Assembly (NCBI GenBank): GCA_029778935.1
Contig: JAKPBM010000275.1
Location: forward strand, 1-7,095
Length of the DNA: 7,095 nt
Source of the DNA: Bacillota bacterium
GTDB taxonomy: Bacteria > Bacillota > Clostridia > Oscillospirales > QAMX01
Direction: 5' to 3'
Position 1 is the first letter of the stretch. Every line of letters begins with the position of its first letter. Positions 5,604 through 7,095 of the stretch are shown here, piece by piece. The position numbers were made by a program, and so were the translations under genes. The notes beneath the pieces are model-generated. The model ran no database searches. It was not told the origin of the DNA and was given only the letters and a program-made list of their open reading frames with translations.

Positions 5604-7095
5604 ATGACGGTTGTTACCTATCCTCTGGACGCAAAAGAAGTCCCCGAAGTGCTGATTTCCTACCGGGAAATGGTTCTGAAAAAGACCCGGCCGTTTTATA
5701 CCCGGCTTTGCTTCCGCCCGTCGGTCATCCCCGTGGGCAAAATCCGCATTTCCGCGTTTGACGATAACAGCCGCCTGTGGCTTGCCGGGCCGGAAGGAAA
5801 GCTTTTCCAGGCCGATTTGACGGACAAAACGGTTATCTGCCGCGCCGAGCTGACGGACAACCAGCCCGTGCAGGCGCTGTACGCCGAAAACGGGAACATC
5901 TGGGCGCTGACGGAAGAATGCGTGTTCTGCATCGCCGTTCCGGCGGAAAAAACGGCGGAACGCAAGGCCGAAAACCGCCCCGCGCGGCAAAAAGTGCCGA
6001 ACTACTACGGCAAGGACGACGACAGAGTGCCCGGCTGGGTGCGGGCGGCGTGCGAAACGTCCTGGAAGGCCGCTAAGAAAGCAGAGCTGGTTTCGTTTTT
6101 GTCTCTTTTCGGCACGGTGACAGCCTATGCTGAGGACGGGCAGGGCGGCTTTTTTGCCGGTACGCCCCAGGGGCTTATGCATATTTCCGCCAACCCGCCC
6201 GCCGACCAGGCGAGGGTAGAGCTGTACGCCGGGGCGCGGTACCTGTACGCCGGCGACGAAGCGGTGACCGGCGTCTGCACCGACGGGGAAGCAGGGCTTT
6301 GGATTGAAAACGCCCTGGGTTATGTCCACGTCCGCCGCCCCCGCTACACCCTGCGTGAAAAGGCGGAGCATTACGACCGCCTGGCCGACCGGCTCCATAC
6401 GGCGAGAAGCTCCCTGTGCGACGTGTACTGCCGCTGCTACGACGCAGGCAACGACGGGAAATACGACACCCTGTTCCGCTACTCCACCAACAACGACGCC
6501 TTCTGGTCCGTCATCCATTCCATGGGCGACTGCTTCAAGTACCATGTGCTCAAAAGGGAAGGGGACGAGAAAGGCGCGGAAGCCGTGCGGCAGCGGATTG
6601 TGCGGGTGACGGAAAACGTGCTGCTGCAGGCCCACGTCCACGGGTTCGGCAACGGCTTTGTCTGCCGCTGCTATGTGTCCGTGCGGGACGCGTTCTTTGT
6701 GAAAAACGGCCACATTAACACGGGCGGTCTGTGGTTCAGAAAAGGGCAGAAGAACGAGAAAGGCGAAACCGTGGCCGTCTGCGAGGACACGGACTACGCC
6801 CGCGAAGGCCGGAACGACGCCGAAGGCCACAACATGCTGCTGACCGACGAAGTCAAGCAGCGCCTGAACGTCACCGCCGACCGTCCGGTAACAGACGACT
6901 TCCGCCTGGCCGTGCCGCAGCCCGGGATTATCCCGCAGCGGCTTAAGAAGCTATTTGAGCAGGACGACCCGGTGCATCCCCATCTGTTCCCGGCCAGCAA
7001 GGAAGAAGACCTGATTTTCAAAACGGACACATCGTCCGAAGAAGTCATCGCGGCGTTTATCCAGTATTACTTCGCCTATAAATACCTTATCTCCC
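5604..7095 (+). CDS. Propeller-repeat and helical-domain protein of unknown function (3'-truncated)
   Basis: The frame is open from ATG 5604 to the right edge: 497 complete codons and no stop. SD AGGAGG (5592-5597) overlaps the preceding stop and is 6 bases before the start. No signal peptide or membrane segment is visible, so it is probably cytoplasmic. Residues 50-245 contain at least four repeats of the type seen in two-component-regulator propellers: SRLWLAGPEGKLFQA (56-70), GNIWALTEECVFCI (97-110), GGFFAGTPQGLMHI (181-194) and AGLWIENALGYVHV (230-243). From about 250 the sequence resembles helical (alpha/alpha) regions of propeller-containing proteins that I recall from Bacteroidetes and Planctomycetes: NNDAFWSVIHSMGDCFKYHV (296-315) matches the DNDGLW..m...a..fRYav pattern, HGFGNGFVCRCYV (346-358) sits where PGFPARS.. 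is usual, and TDTSSEE (474-480) matches a TSSDE motif. A region of about 100 residues (366-470) separates the last two. Thirteen cysteines include two CRCY motifs. A glycan- or polymer-related role is inference; enzymatic activity is unproven. Confidence 0.8.
   Translation, partial: MTVVTYPLDAKEVPEVLISYREMVLKKTRPFYTRLCFRPSVIPVGKIRISAFDDNSRLWLAGPEGKLFQADLTDKTVICRAELTDNQPVQALYAENGNIWALTEECVFCIAVPAEKTAERKAENRPARQKVPNYYGKDDDRVPGWVRAACETSWKAAKKAELVSFLSLFGTVTAYAEDGQGGFFAGTPQGLMHISANPPADQARVELYAGARYLYAGDEAVTGVCTDGEAGLWIENALGYVHVRRPRYTLREKAEHYDRLADRLHTARSSLCDVYCRCYDAGNDGKYDTLFRYSTNNDAFWSVIHSMGDCFKYHVLKREGDEKGAEAVRQRIVRVTENVLLQAHVHGFGNGFVCRCYVSVRDAFFVKNGHINTGGLWFRKGQKNEKGETVAVCEDTDYAREGRNDAEGHNMLLTDEVKQRLNVTADRPVTDDFRLAVPQPGIIPQRLKKLFEQDDPVHPHLFPASKEEDLIFKTDTSSEEVIAAFIQYYFAYKYLIS

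Noticed and set aside
5457..6830. Long minus-strand open frame of 457 codons
   Set aside because: It lies antisense to the second GNAT and the propeller protein, shows no recognisable domain and is rich in Val, Phe, His and Arg, as expected for a shadow frame in GC-rich DNA. The + strand frames have SDs and family motifs.
1..7095. tRNA, rRNA, CRISPR, insertion sequence or attachment site
   Set aside because: No repeat array, transposase motif or terminal inverted repeats were seen. The window is almost fully coding, leaving no room for RNA genes.

Overview
The window is a densely packed, GC-rich (by eye) stretch of bacterial chromosome with every recognisable gene on the + strand. Gaps between genes are 10-45 bases, one pair overlaps by 16 bases, and nearly every start has a clear Shine-Dalgarno (SD) sequence. 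The citrate synthase closely resembles the long form that I recall from anaerobic Clostridia. The first GNAT protein begins with an 'MIDKS' opening that I also associate with clostridial proteins. Together with the strong SD sequences and the non-mevalonate pathway gene, this suggests a GC-rich member of the Clostridia (Bacillota). No finer placement is supported.

Layout: (1) 3-584 is the 3' part of an isoprenoid gene. The reading frame of IspF runs in from the window edge without a stop, and the 25 codons before the IspF part read like the C-terminus of IspD, so this is most likely a bifunctional IspDF. (2) 597-1733 is a Gfo/Idh/MocA-type NAD(P)-binding protein with features of the GH109 branch and without the usual EKP lysine motif. 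(3) 1746-2339 is a GNAT acetyltransferase. (4) 2379-3746 is a complete citrate synthase. (5) 3792-5057 is peptidase T. (6) 5042-5593 is a second GNAT protein of similar layout, overlapping the end of pepT. (7) 5604 to the right edge is a large protein of uncertain function, with propeller-like repeats followed by a region resembling helical glycan-active proteins. It is cut off by the window.

How they fit: isoprenoid precursor synthesis, citrate/glutamate precursor supply and peptide use are housekeeping functions. Among them sit four less ordinary genes: the GH109-like protein, two GNATs and the propeller/helical protein. Spacing suggests one transcription unit or a few consecutive ones. A hairpin straddling the citrate synthase stop codon may partly terminate transcription before pepT, and two mutually exclusive small hairpins lie just before the citrate synthase SD. 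No RNA gene, CRISPR array, insertion sequence or intergenic stretch over 300 bases was seen. The most interesting points are the in-frame IspD-IspF fusion, the altered active-site motif of the Gfo/Idh/MocA protein, and the cysteine-rich cytoplasmic propeller/helical protein.
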